64,000 bases of DNA from Flavobacteriales bacterium UBA852 (GTDB lineage: Bacteria > Bacteroidota > Bacteroidia > Flavobacteriales_E > Vicingaceae). Below are positions 25,832-35,097 of this stretch, one piece after another. Below the pieces are notes generated by a model. That model worked only from the letters and a program-made list of their open reading frames with translations. It was not told where the DNA came from and did no database searches. The stretch spans positions 62,001-126,000 of the forward strand of contig DBGO01000017.1 in the NCBI GenBank assembly GCA_002295925.1, given 5' to 3'. The position numbers were made by a program, and so were the translations under genes. Position 1 is the first letter of the stretch. Every line of letters starts with the position of its first letter.

Positions 25832-26154
25832 GCAATTTTTCTATATCGTTTTCTTCTAAAAAAGTTTTTAGGCATTTTTTCCAATTGTGTTCCACAATAT
25901 CGAGCCCGCTTTTTCCTTCCTGATTTTGGAACACAACATCCCAATGGTTCATCGCCTCTATCCTGTACAGGAGGTAAATATGAATAATTATTTTGTGGTG
26001 ATGGCGGAGGTGGTGTTAGTTCTTCCTTATTCGTTGGCGATTTCACATAAATTGTATCACAATTATTTTGTGCCTCCAAATTATTGGTAAAAGCAAATAT
26101 ACAAGCAGCAAATGCACAAAAATATAGCGTAAAACAAACCGAATTATGAGACAT
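25825..26154 (-). CDS. Small secreted protein of unknown function
   Basis: A 109-residue protein from the ATG at 26154; an ATG at 26169 would add five residues. The later start gives a good signal sequence (SVCFTLYFCAFAACIFAFT, ending near NNLEAQ). The mature part has a Pro tract (PPPPSP), a YLPPVQDRG stretch, a Cys pair in LGCCVPK and a basic C-terminus (FFRRKRYRKIAY). I do not recognise it. It follows the Cys-motif protein gene by about 80 bases on the same strand and may be its partner. Its end overlaps the end of nadB by 7 bases, which is unusual but harmless for both. Confidence 0.55.
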   Translation of the reverse strand: MSHNSVCFTLYFCAFAACIFAFTNNLEAQNNCDTIYVKSPTNKEELTPPPPSPQNNYSYLPPVQDRGDEPLGCCVPKSGRKKRARYCGTQLEKMPKNFFRRKRYRKIAY

Positions 26155-26237
26155 AAAGTAAATTATCAAACCTTAGAATATAAACTAAAATCCTTTCATT
26201 TTATTGTTTGAGATAAACCTACCTACTCTTCTCCGTT

Positions 26238-26729
26238 TTAGTTTGATATGGATAAAAGGGAATCTTTTGGAAATATATACTCTTCTACGTCTATGATTCG
26301 ATTTAAAGGATTTATTTTCAGGAATTTCAGCCGACATTCAGGTAATTTATTCTCATTTTTGATTTCATTCAAAGAAGAAGCCGGTGTGGTTTGCGAGGGT
26401 ATATGTTGTTCCGTCTTAACCGAATCTTGTGTATTTTGAGCATTTATGTTTTTTCCGGCAAAAAGAAATCCCAACACAGCAGCGGCAGTAAACCATTGCT
26501 TTGGAAGTTTTAATGGTATTAAATCAGGTTCTACTTGTTCTGGCAAAAAAGAGCCACATATATCAGGATTCTCACGCTTTTTAGCCAATATTTCTTCTAT
26601 GGTAGAATGTGTAAAATCATGAACTACTTTATTGCATTGCTCACAATATTTCCCGCAATCAACCTCTTTCATTTCTTCCCATTCTTGCGAACAGGTAAAT
26701 GTCATTTGTATTTTCTGCACCTTAGACAT
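26238..26729 (-). CDS. Bacteroidota Cys-motif protein with a hydrophobic segment
   Basis: A 163-residue protein with an N-terminal motif common to a Bacteroidota family of unknown role. Cys13 and Trp17 come first, then GKYCEQCNKVVHDFT with Cys29 and Cys32, then Cys58 in ICGSFLPEQ. The spacing suggests a small metal-binding knuckle. A hydrophobic stretch (WFTAAAVLGFLFAG, about 79-92) follows and is succeeded by NINAQ, which looks like a signal-peptide end inside the protein. The remaining 70 residues are polar. It lies between ispF and a small secreted protein on the same strand. The most likely layout is a cytosolic Cys domain, one membrane helix and a periplasmic tail. Confidence 0.65.
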   Translation of the reverse strand: MSKVQKIQMTFTCSQEWEEMKEVDCGKYCEQCNKVVHDFTHSTIEEILAKKRENPDICGSFLPEQVEPDLIPLKLPKQWFTAAAVLGFLFAGKNINAQNTQDSVKTEQHIPSQTTPASSLNEIKNENKLPECRLKFLKINPLNRIIDVEEYIFPKDSLLSISN

Positions 26730-26780
26730 CGAACTAAAGATACAAAAAATATTTTGTAAAGAATAAATTACAGTGATTAA

Positions 26781-27263
26781 TTATTTAAAAATCAAAACTG
26801 TAGCATAAGCCGAAACTCCTTCCTCTCTACCTTCAAAACCTAATTTTTCAGTAGTTGTAGCTTTAATAGACAAATCATCTTCATCAATATTCATCACCTT
26901 ACACAACACCGATTTCATTTCAGGAATATAGGGGTTGATTTTGGGTTTTTGCAACGCAATTGTTGCATCAATATTTCCAATTGAATAGTTTTTATTATGA
27001 AGCAATTCTACTACTTTTTTCAATAAGATTTTACTGTCAATCCCTTTAAAACTGTCATCCGAAGGCGGGAAATGATAGCCAATATCTCTTAAATTGGCTG
27101 CGCCCAACAATGCATCGCAAATAGCATGAATTAAAACATCGGCATCCGAATGGCCCACTGCACCTTTGGTGTGTTCAATTTTAATGCCTCCCAACCAAAA
27201 ATCTTTTCCTGTTTCTAATTTATGGACATCAAATCCAAATCCTACTCGAAATTTATAAGCCAT
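26781..27263 (-). CDS. ispF: 2-C-methyl-D-erythritol 2,4-cyclodiphosphate synthase
   Basis: A 160-residue enzyme of the non-mevalonate isoprenoid pathway that forms the cyclic diphosphate. The metal-binding residues are visible: Asp12 and His14 in FGFDVHKLE and His46 in ADVLIHAICDALLGA. Further family marks are GHSDADV, DIGYHFPPSDD and TTTEKLGFEGREEGVSA. The length is standard. It follows porV by 12 bases on the same strand, so it is probably cotranscribed with porV, although the functions are unrelated. No other isoprenoid gene is nearby. Confidence 0.95.
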   Translation of the reverse strand: MAYKFRVGFGFDVHKLETGKDFWLGGIKIEHTKGAVGHSDADVLIHAICDALLGAANLRDIGYHFPPSDDSFKGIDSKILLKKVVELLHNKNYSIGNIDATIALQKPKINPYIPEMKSVLCKVMNIDEDDLSIKATTTEKLGFEGREEGVSAYATVLIFK

Positions 27264-27275
27264 AAGTAATATTGA

Positions 27276-28502
27276 TTATTTGCCTTCTGCTTCTTGCTGT
27301 TCTTTAAATGCATCAAAATCAAAACGCAAAGTAAAGCGCACGGTATTAGACAATGGATTTTGCTGCGTAGTTGGTATTAAATAAGATAAATCCAAACCAA
27401 ATACTTTTAATTTTAGTCCTAAACCTGCGGTAAAATATTTACGATTTCCTTTGTAAGCATTTTCATGAAAATATCCTGCTCTAACAGCAAATTGTTTGTT
27501 ATACCAATACTCAACTCCACCTGAAATATTTATCTCTCTCAGTTCTTCTTTAAATCCGCCGGGTGCGTCGCCAAACGATTGAAAAATTCCTTGCACAACC
27601 GGAACATTCGGATCTTTTCCTTTTGCAATAACCGGCTCGCCGGTTGCCGGATCCAAAATAGGCGATCCGGTTTCATCTACAGCATAAACAGGTGGTGTTG
27701 GTACCAACAATTTATTTATATCGGTAACAATGGTAAAGGTATTGTAATCGTCAAGAATAAGTTCTAATGCTTGTCCTAATCGAAGGTTGGTAGGCACAAA
27801 ATCTTTATCGGCATCGGCAGTATATGCCATTTTTGCACCAATATTCGAAATATTTATTCCGGCACTGAAATTTGCATCTTGTCCAAAAACTTCGGTCTTT
27901 TCATTTCTGTAAGTTGCCGATACATCCACGGCAAACGATTGCCCGGGCTTTGTGTCGCTTCCGCTCACAGATATTCCACTGGTCAGGTTGGAATAGATAT
28001 AGCGCATTGCCATACCAAAGGCGAATTTTTTGGATAATTTTCTGGCATAAGCCACATCCAAAGCAAATTCGTTGGGTTTAAAGTCTCCCAAACTGTTTCC
28101 GTTATTATCGGTAAATGTGATGTTTCCAAGCGAAAAATAACGCAACGAAGCACCAATGGTTTGTTCTTTATCCAATTTTTTATAAAATGATAAATAAGCT
28201 AAATTGATATCCGGAACCAATTTTCTTAACCACGGCACGTAAGACAAACTCATAGCCATATCTTTTTCGGCAAATGCTAATTTTGAAGGATTCCAATGAA
28301 TTGCCGATGCATCTGTAGAGGTAGCCACTCCGGCATCTCCCATTGCACCGTGACGTGAATCGGGACCGATTAACAAAAACGGCACTGCCGTAGTAATGGT
28401 GTTTAATTGTATAGAGTCTGCCGCTTGTTGATTGGTTAAATTTTGTGCCCAGGCACTGTTTAATGCAGCTGCTAAAAGGAATATCAGTGTTTTTTTATAC
28501 AT
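27276..28502 (-). CDS. porV: Type IX secretion system outer-membrane protein PorV
   Basis: A 408-residue barrel of the FadL-like class that shuttles T9SS cargo from the translocon to the attachment complex. The ATG at 28502 is chosen, since the upstream candidate at 28508 is a TTG. The signal peptide ends in LNSAWAQ. The conserved start of the mature protein, AVPFLLIGPDSRHGAMGDAG, followed by STDASAIHWNPSKLAFA, is diagnostic for PorV. The barrel ends in SNTVRFTLRFDF. It lies 64 bases downstream of porU on the same strand. The two proteins act together in the attachment complex. Confidence 0.93.
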   Translation of the reverse strand: MYKKTLIFLLAAALNSAWAQNLTNQQAADSIQLNTITTAVPFLLIGPDSRHGAMGDAGVATSTDASAIHWNPSKLAFAEKDMAMSLSYVPWLRKLVPDINLAYLSFYKKLDKEQTIGASLRYFSLGNITFTDNNGNSLGDFKPNEFALDVAYARKLSKKFAFGMAMRYIYSNLTSGISVSGSDTKPGQSFAVDVSATYRNEKTEVFGQDANFSAGINISNIGAKMAYTADADKDFVPTNLRLGQALELILDDYNTFTIVTDINKLLVPTPPVYAVDETGSPILDPATGEPVIAKGKDPNVPVVQGIFQSFGDAPGGFKEELREINISGGVEYWYNKQFAVRAGYFHENAYKGNRKYFTAGLGLKLKVFGLDLSYLIPTTQQNPLSNTVRFTLRFDFDAFKEQQEAEGK

Positions 28503-28566
28503 TTTCAAATTATAATTTTTCTTCGAACTTAAAACAAGTTAATCAAACGGTCAAAAATAAGATTTA

Positions 28567-31500
28567 TTATTTCAACTTAACCAATTTTTCATATTTTTCG
28601 GCAACCGACAAATTAGCCGCTCTAACAGTTAATTTGTAAATGTATGTTCCTGCTGCAACATTGTCGCCAAAATCATCTTTACCATCCCAATATAAATCGG
28701 TAAATCTAAATCCGGTGGGTACGATATTTTTCTCCAATGTACGCACAACTTTTCCGGTTACGGTAAAAATTTGCACTTGTACCAATATGGGCTGCCCGGG
28801 TTGATTGTGTTCGAACCAAAATTCAGTATGCGTAGTAAATGGATTGGGATAATTCAATACGTGGTTAATTACAATATCTTTAGACTTAACCACATTAAAT
28901 TCAATGGTTGCTTCCGATGAATTGTTATACACATCCCACACTTTGAGTGTTAAAGTATGCTTTCCTTCTTCCAACTCTTTAAACGGATACTGTATGCTTC
29001 CTTTTTGGTAGCTGTTGAGTTCGGCTTCAAAATAATCGTTTAAAATAATCGGTTCGGCTGTATTATTATCCAAAATTGCGACAATATCGTGTCCAATTCC
29101 GTTCCCAACCATATTGATACCAAATTCATCATATACTTTTGCCAACATCAGCGGATTCTCATCGGTCATACCGCCATCAATAAATGTTTCATCGTTCATA
29201 TACAATTCTATGGTTGGCCCTTGATTATCGTTAGCAATACTGTCGGCAGTTCCGCCCACAATAATTTCTTGCGAATATCCGTGGGCATCTATCTGACCGT
29301 TTTCGGCATAAAAACTCAATTTTCCGTTTCCGTAGGCGTAGTTAATATCTTTGGGCACAATAAAAGAAAATGAAAAATCACCATTGGTTACGCTTACTTT
29401 TCCTTTGAACAATTTAGAGTTTTGCACCTGAAATGTAAAAACACCATCGCCATCGTTGTTTAAGGTAGAAATGGTTTTCTTCTTATCGAATACTGTCGGA
29501 TACAAATAACCGTTGAAATTGGAGAGTTTATTTCCGTTTTCATCGGCAACAAAACCCGAAACCGTTATTTTGCTTAATGCTTTTAGAGTATCCGCTTGAT
29601 TTAGCGGCTTTCCGTTTATTGTTGTGGCAATAATATTTTTTTGCGGATGATTTAACGTCAATGCCGGATCGGCAAGAAGTGTAAAGTTTCGTGCATTTTT
29701 ATCCGCAGCGCGGGCAATCTTCATTTCTTTAAACACATCGCCCATTGTAGGAATTTCTCCGTTAGATTTTAACTTCAAAACATTTTTCCAAAATACATCA
29801 TTTAATTCTTTATTTGGTGATGAATAAACTAGTCGAACAGTTGTAAATAAACCAATACCTCCACCATCGGGATTTAATAAAACCAACTCACCCGCAGATG
29901 TGCGCTTAGGGTCATCAAAGCGAGCAAATTCGCAGGTTGCTGTCATTAAAGCCGGCAGATTATTTTTATTTAAATATCCATTTATTTGAGATATTCCTAA
30001 TACCCGTTCATGAGCCCAGCCAATTTCACCCCCATGTCCTGTATAATTCATTATTAAAGTACCTTTTTCAAATGCCCTGTCAATAGCAGTGTTCACATCC
30101 GGATAGCGTTGTCCTCCCGGTGTAGCTATTTGCGGATAAGCATCAAAATAAATCTTATTAACATTATACACGGTATATCCTGTATCTACAATATAAGCTA
30201 ACCCATCCGCTTGTTTCATGTGTATATTCCCATCTTGATCATCTCCTACAAAGGTTACTTCATTTCGCCAATCTCTCATTGTTTGGGCAGATTTATAATG
30301 CTTAATCTTGCCTACAATTGCTTTTGCTTCATCGGCTGTATTTACTGGAAAACGTCCTATTCCAATATCTACATATTCCGTTCCGTTCCATACACCTTCA
30401 TTATCATCCAACAAGCAGTAATAATCATCCGAAACATAAGAACTGGTGGGTGAAAACGATTCACTTGACTGAAACGTAGGTATAACATTGGTATTGGATG
30501 AAAATCTGTTTTTATTATCATAAGAACCATCGCCAAACAACAATAAATATTTTGGTTCATCTCCGGGAGTAGCTCGTTTGTAAAGCATACGTACAAAATC
30601 GCGTATGGCTACAATATCTCTTTTACCCGAAGAAAATTCGTTGTAAATTTGATGTGGATCGACAATGATAGTATTCAAATTATCGAGTGTAGTATGAAAA
30701 TCGGCTAATTCTTGGGCTTCGTTCATAAATCTTTTAGGGCAAACAATTATAAAATCTGCTTGGGTAATGCTGTGCAAATTTTGATTTTCGATTTTTCCAA
30801 AAAATGACACGCCCAAAGAATCACCATCGTAAAAAGCAACAAATTCACGCAAACTGTCGGTGGGTAAAATAAAAGATGCTGTTGTTCCCGATAAGGAAAA
30901 TTGCTGTTGACGAGGATTTAACACATCGGTTACTTCCCAAATTTTTAAACCGTTTTGAGTAATTCCGCTCAAATTAAATTGCGTAACATTTCCGGGAGCA
31001 ACGGTTGAATTATCCCTAAAATCCATCTGATTGCCGGTCATCACCAGCTGACGACGGGCATTCAGTTCAATATAATCCAGCCAAGCTTTAGCGTCACTAT
31101 TGGGTTTATTATAGGTTAAATTCATATTTATCAAACTACTGTTCGATAAAAAACTTTGCACAAAAACCGATTCGCCGGCATATTGGCAATAATAGCACGA
31201 AACGTTCATCACCGGAAAAGACATTGAATAAGAATTATTCCCTACATTAATTGTCATTGAACTGCTTGTGCCACTTCTGGCGGCTGCTCTAATGCGTAAT
31301 TTCAAGGGTGATGACGTAACCAAATTGGGAAAGTTAAAGGTATAGTCGTACGAAATTTTGGCATCGAAAATATCACCAAACCATTTACTTCCGGAGCGTA
31401 TCAAGTTGTAATAATCTTTTTCATAATAGGCAAAATCATCAAATTCGGATGCAGTTACCGTAGGATTTGATGTACTTGCTTGCAATTGTATTCGCTTTGG

Positions 31501-32361
31501 CGTATCGGTATTGGCATTTGCCGTAATAAAATAATATGCCGTATCACTGTATTGATTAACCACATGCTCATAGCGAGCATTTAAAGAGTTATATTTCCAC
31601 TGAGTAGTTCCTTGTCCGTAAAATAAAACATAATCGTTTTCATTAAAAACACCATCACTTTCTCCGGATACAAAGATGGAATTTTGATACAAGTCTTCTT
31701 TTCTCGGCGCCGAATTCAATTTAGGCAATTCTTCTCCGCCGTTGCCATAAATTTTTATATTTCTGGGGTCAATATTATCAACATCAATCCCAATATTTTT
31801 AAGATAACTGTAAGTGAGTTTGTAAATTTTAGATTCTGTTACACCTATTTTATACCAATCACCCGAAGCCAAAACCGATGTGGTGCCGAAAGATTTATTA
31901 TTGGTTTGCGGATAATTTTTCTTTATGCTATTATATATAATCTTGAAATTTTTTGCCCATTTCAAAATTCCATTATCATTGATTATTGGGGAAAAAGTTA
32001 AGGTGGAAACAGGACGCTTAGATGCAAATCCGGGTTCAATTTTTACAGATTCTTGAATTTCCGATGGGAAACCTTGCTTGTTTTCTTGTAGAATTTCTAA
32101 AGCTTCGCCGGTAACTTCTTGAAAATCGTTTACAACAATTTCTGCCGACACCAAATATTTATCTTTTAATACAATAGAATAAAACGGTATTTCATTTTGG
32201 TATTTTACTTGCTTGAATGAAACAAACTTTTTGGTTTCGTAATCATTAATTTTTAAAGATACAACATCTAATTCAGGAATAGAATCAATATATTCAGACG
32301 TTTGAGCATTTATTGAAAACACCCAAAATAATATATATGTTAATAAATAAATCTTTTTCAT
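28567..32361 (-). CDS. porU: Type IX secretion system sortase PorU
   Basis: A 1264-residue C25-type cysteine protease of the cell surface that removes the T9SS C-terminal signal and attaches cargo. The signal peptide ends in SINAQ. The catalytic His776 is in NYTGHGGEIGW and Cys810 in TATCEFARFDD, about 34 residues apart as in gingipain-type peptidases. The last 90 residues are a T9SS type A-like sorting domain: VLNYPNPFTTHTEFWFEH, VQIFTVTGKVVRTLE, WDGKDDFGDNVAAGTYIY and a final EKLVKLK. It precedes porV on the same strand and is divergent from the porP/sprF-type gene. Confidence 0.95.
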   Translation of the reverse strand: MKKIYLLTYILFWVFSINAQTSEYIDSIPELDVVSLKINDYETKKFVSFKQVKYQNEIPFYSIVLKDKYLVSAEIVVNDFQEVTGEALEILQENKQGFPSEIQESVKIEPGFASKRPVSTLTFSPIINDNGILKWAKNFKIIYNSIKKNYPQTNNKSFGTTSVLASGDWYKIGVTESKIYKLTYSYLKNIGIDVDNIDPRNIKIYGNGGEELPKLNSAPRKEDLYQNSIFVSGESDGVFNENDYVLFYGQGTTQWKYNSLNARYEHVVNQYSDTAYYFITANANTDTPKRIQLQASTSNPTVTASEFDDFAYYEKDYYNLIRSGSKWFGDIFDAKISYDYTFNFPNLVTSSPLKLRIRAAARSGTSSSMTINVGNNSYSMSFPVMNVSCYYCQYAGESVFVQSFLSNSSLINMNLTYNKPNSDAKAWLDYIELNARRQLVMTGNQMDFRDNSTVAPGNVTQFNLSGITQNGLKIWEVTDVLNPRQQQFSLSGTTASFILPTDSLREFVAFYDGDSLGVSFFGKIENQNLHSITQADFIIVCPKRFMNEAQELADFHTTLDNLNTIIVDPHQIYNEFSSGKRDIVAIRDFVRMLYKRATPGDEPKYLLLFGDGSYDNKNRFSSNTNVIPTFQSSESFSPTSSYVSDDYYCLLDDNEGVWNGTEYVDIGIGRFPVNTADEAKAIVGKIKHYKSAQTMRDWRNEVTFVGDDQDGNIHMKQADGLAYIVDTGYTVYNVNKIYFDAYPQIATPGGQRYPDVNTAIDRAFEKGTLIMNYTGHGGEIGWAHERVLGISQINGYLNKNNLPALMTATCEFARFDDPKRTSAGELVLLNPDGGGIGLFTTVRLVYSSPNKELNDVFWKNVLKLKSNGEIPTMGDVFKEMKIARAADKNARNFTLLADPALTLNHPQKNIIATTINGKPLNQADTLKALSKITVSGFVADENGNKLSNFNGYLYPTVFDKKKTISTLNNDGDGVFTFQVQNSKLFKGKVSVTNGDFSFSFIVPKDINYAYGNGKLSFYAENGQIDAHGYSQEIIVGGTADSIANDNQGPTIELYMNDETFIDGGMTDENPLMLAKVYDEFGINMVGNGIGHDIVAILDNNTAEPIILNDYFEAELNSYQKGSIQYPFKELEEGKHTLTLKVWDVYNNSSEATIEFNVVKSKDIVINHVLNYPNPFTTHTEFWFEHNQPGQPILVQVQIFTVTGKVVRTLEKNIVPTGFRFTDLYWDGKDDFGDNVAAGTYIYKLTVRAANLSVAEKYEKLVKLK

Positions 32362-32373
32362 AAGCTACACTTC

Positions 32374-32404
32374 AAGGGTAAAATTAGTATTTATTTCAAA
32401 CAAA
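32374..32404 (-). promoter_or_regulatory. Bacteroidota-type promoter of porU
   Basis: On the minus strand TTTG (32404-32401), 19 bases, TACCCTTG (32381-32374). It ends 12 bases before the porU ATG. The -7 element differs from TAnnTTTG at one position. Confidence 0.5.
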
Positions 32405-32473
32405 TTTCTTGAAATTCACAAGTTAACGAAATAAAAAAATGATTATTGTTATAGAAATATTTTATTTTTTTTA

Positions 32474-32481
32474 TACATTTG
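32474..32481 (+). promoter_or_regulatory. Promoter -7 element of the porP/sprF-type gene
   Basis: TACATTTG matches TAnnTTTG and lies 48 bases before the ATG at 32530. The upstream element is only ATTG at 32445-32448 with a 25-base gap, so the match is partial. Confidence 0.45.
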
Positions 32482-32529
32482 AAACCTTAAAAGAGGAAAA
32501 AGCGTTAAAAATATACGGTTACCATACTT

Positions 32530-33501
32530 ATGAAAATACTTTTCAGTTTCAAATATAATCCGGTTTTATTCATATTACTGGCAATTTCATTTACTTTAGA
32601 AGTAAAAGCACAGGATCCTGAATTTACTCAATTCTACGCCAATCCGCTTTACCTTAACCCGGCATTTGCCGGTTCGGCAAGATGCCCCAGAATTGTTATG
32701 AATTACAGAAATCAATGGCCAGGAATTAGCGGCACATTTGTTACAACTTCTGCTTCATACGACCAACAAGTAGATGCTTTAAGCGGGGGAATAGGAATAA
32801 TGGCACTTACTGATAAAGCCGGTGAAGGAACATTAAAAACAACCAACATTAGTGGCATTTACTCTTATCAATTGGCTATAAACCGTAAATTTTCTATTCG
32901 CTTTGGTATTCAAGGTATGTGGGCACAAAAAGTAGTTGACTGGAGCAAATTGACTTTTGGTGATATGATAGACCCGCGTCGCGGATTTATTTATACATCC
33001 AACGAGGTAAAAAGAGATGTGCCTGCTCGATATGTAGATTTTTCTGCCGGAATTTTAGGATTTAGTGAAAATTATTTCTTCGGTTTTGCTGTTCATCACT
33101 TAACACAACCAAATGAATCTGTAGTGAGTGGTGAAAGTCCTTTACCCAGAAAATACACTTTCCATGCCGGAGCCAATATCCCATTGGATTCCCGTGGTGA
33201 AGAAGCATCTTTATCACCCAATATTTTATTTCAACGTCAAGACAATTTTCAACAGATAAACTTTGGAATGTATTATCGTAAAGGACCTATCGTTGGTGGA
33301 CTTTGGTATAGAAACTCCGATTCATTTATCGCTCTCATTGGATTGCAAACCGACAATTTTAAAATGGGTTACAGCTATGATGTAACCGTTTCGAAGCTGA
33401 CTAACAAAACAGCCGGTTCTCATGAAGTGTCTATGACTATCCAATTTGACTGTAAACCAAGAAGAAGAAAGTTCAGAACAATAAGTTGTCCATCTTTTTA
33501 G
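32530..33501 (+). CDS. PorP/SprF family T9SS membrane protein
   Basis: A 323-residue outer-membrane barrel. The signal peptide ends near FTLEVKAQ. The mature start DPEFTQFYANPLYLNPAFAG and then NYRNQWPGISGTF are the PorP/SprF hallmarks. The C-terminus CKPRRRKFRTISCPSF is also typical. PorP-type proteins help to export or anchor T9SS cargo, especially type B cargo such as SprB. No type B cargo gene is adjacent, and the one in this window (13795) is 17 kb away. The gene sits between porU and gldJ, where the known Flavobacterium order has none. Confidence 0.9.
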   Translation: MKILFSFKYNPVLFILLAISFTLEVKAQDPEFTQFYANPLYLNPAFAGSARCPRIVMNYRNQWPGISGTFVTTSASYDQQVDALSGGIGIMALTDKAGEGTLKTTNISGIYSYQLAINRKFSIRFGIQGMWAQKVVDWSKLTFGDMIDPRRGFIYTSNEVKRDVPARYVDFSAGILGFSENYFFGFAVHHLTQPNESVVSGESPLPRKYTFHAGANIPLDSRGEEASLSPNILFQRQDNFQQINFGMYYRKGPIVGGLWYRNSDSFIALIGLQTDNFKMGYSYDVTVSKLTNKTAGSHEVSMTIQFDCKPRRRKFRTISCPSF

Positions 33502-33502
33502 T

Positions 33503-33510
33503 TATATTTG
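33503..33510 (+). promoter_or_regulatory. Promoter -7 element of gldJ
   Basis: TATATTTG starts 1 base after the porP/sprF-type stop and ends 15 bases before the gldJ ATG. It matches TAnnTTTG fully, so gldJ probably has its own transcript. The upstream TTTG element is not clear. Confidence 0.45.
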
Positions 33511-33525
33511 TAAAAATTTATCATT

Positions 33526-35004
33526 ATGAAAAATAGAGGTAACAAAATTATATTCGTTGGAATGCTGGCTATTGCCGCAATATTTTCATCGTGTAGCAAA
33601 GAACGTTCAGGTGCTACAGGTTGGAATTACAACGACCCGCAAAACGGAGGATTCCAAAAAGTTCCCTACCTTGAACAAGAAACCGGTCCCGGACTTGTTC
33701 TTATCGAAGGTGGACGATTTACAATAGGTCGCGTTGAACAAGAAATTACTTATGACTGGAATAATATTCCCAGAACCGTAACAGTTTCTTCTTTTTACAT
33801 GGATGAAGTGGAAGTTACTAACGGACACTATCTTGAGTATCTTTATTGGTTAAAACGAACGTATGTTGATTATCCTGAAGTTTACAAAAAAGCATTACCG
33901 GACACATTAGTATGGCGTAAAGAATTAGCTTACAATGAACCTTATGTTGAGTTGTATTTACGCCACCGTGCATATTGGGATTATCCTGTAGTAGGTGTAA
34001 ACTGGCTGCAAGCAACTGATTTTTGTGCTTGGCGAACCGACCGTGTAAATGAGTTTATTTTAATTCGTGAAGGTCTGTTCGATTGGTATCCCAACCAAAT
34101 GAATGAGGATAACTTTAATACAGAAGCTTATTTAGTTGGTCAATATGAAAGTGGTAAACGCGTTGACGGATTACCTGACCTTGACCCGAACAAAGAATTT
34201 AGAAATGTACGAATGGAAGATGGTATTTTATTACCCAAATATCGCCTGCCAACTGAAGCAGAATGGGAATACGCCGCATACGGGTTAATCGGAAATACCA
34301 TTGATGAATTGATTGTAGAGCGTAAATTATACCCATGGAATGGACATGCTGTTCGTAACTCTGACGAAAAATACATTGGTCAAATATTGGCAAACTTTAA
34401 ACGTGGACGTGGTGATAACATGGGAGTTGCAGCTAAACTAAACGATAACGCCGACATTACAGCTCCTGTATATGCATACTGGCCAAACGATTACGGATTG
34501 TACAACATGGCAGGTAATGTAAGTGAGTGGGTGATGGATGTTTATCGTCCGTTGACATTTGAAGATGCGCAAGACTTCCGTCCTTTCCGTGGAAATGTAT
34601 TTAAAACCAAACTTTTGGACGAAGAAGGTTTAATTGCTGAAAAAGACAGTTTAGGACACATTCAATACCGCGAAGTAAATGCCGAAATGGATAATTTGGC
34701 TGAGCGTAGAAATTATCGTCAGGCGGATAACATCAACTATTTGGATGGCGACTGGGAATCGACAATGTATTACAATGACCCTGACTATGCAAAAGAAAAA
34801 GGAACCGAAGCAATGTATCAATACACAAAAACATCGATGGTAAATGATAAAGTGAGAGTATATAAGGGCGGTTCTTGGAGAGATAGAGCTTATTGGATGG
34901 TGCCCGGAACACGTCGTTTCTTGGAAGAAACACAAGCAACAGAATATATTGGTTTCCGTTGTGCAATGACACGTGTAGGAAGTCCTGTAGGTTTAGGTTA
35001 TTAA
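33526..35004 (+). CDS. gldJ: Gliding motility / T9SS lipoprotein GldJ
   Basis: A 492-residue lipoprotein with lipobox IFSSC. The fold is that of formylglycine-generating (sulfatase-modifying) proteins. Marks include TGWNYNDPQNGGFQ after the lipobox, EQETGPGLVLIEGGRFTIGR, FYMDEVEVTNGHYLEYLYWL, YRLPTEAEWEYAA, YNMAGNVSEWVMDVYRP, KGGSWRDRAYWM and YIGFRCAMTRVG. The lead-in and the WRTDRVNE stretch favour GldJ over its paralogue GldK/PorK. GldJ is needed for T9SS function and stability of GldK in known gliders. The Flavobacterium porV-porU-gldJ neighbourhood supports this call. The length is somewhat shorter than the Flavobacterium protein (about 560). Confidence 0.83.
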   Translation: MKNRGNKIIFVGMLAIAAIFSSCSKERSGATGWNYNDPQNGGFQKVPYLEQETGPGLVLIEGGRFTIGRVEQEITYDWNNIPRTVTVSSFYMDEVEVTNGHYLEYLYWLKRTYVDYPEVYKKALPDTLVWRKELAYNEPYVELYLRHRAYWDYPVVGVNWLQATDFCAWRTDRVNEFILIREGLFDWYPNQMNEDNFNTEAYLVGQYESGKRVDGLPDLDPNKEFRNVRMEDGILLPKYRLPTEAEWEYAAYGLIGNTIDELIVERKLYPWNGHAVRNSDEKYIGQILANFKRGRGDNMGVAAKLNDNADITAPVYAYWPNDYGLYNMAGNVSEWVMDVYRPLTFEDAQDFRPFRGNVFKTKLLDEEGLIAEKDSLGHIQYREVNAEMDNLAERRNYRQADNINYLDGDWESTMYYNDPDYAKEKGTEAMYQYTKTSMVNDKVRVYKGGSWRDRAYWMVPGTRRFLEETQATEYIGFRCAMTRVGSPVGLGY

Positions 35005-35027
35005 TCAAATTAGAAAATATCTTTCGA

Positions 35028-35053
35028 AAAGGTGGCTTAATGCCACCTTTTTT
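35028..35053 (+). terminator. Rho-independent terminator after gldJ
   Basis: The stem AAAGGTGGC (35028-35036) pairs with GCCACCTTT (35042-35050) around TTAAT, followed by TTT and an AT-rich tail. It lies 23 bases past the gldJ stop. Confidence 0.88.
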
Positions 35054-35097
35054 ATTGGAAAAAATTCTGACTTAAAAAAAAATTCTAATTTTATTCT

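Noticed and set aside
26183..26242. Inverted repeat AAACTAAAA / TTTTAGTTT between the two small genes
   Set aside because: Short, AT-only arms with a 42-base gap are expected by chance in such AT-rich DNA.
35051..35097. Possible fluoride riboswitch before crcB
   Set aside because: Only 47 AT-rich bases separate the gldJ terminator from the ATG, with no conserved fluoride aptamer stems or pseudoknot.
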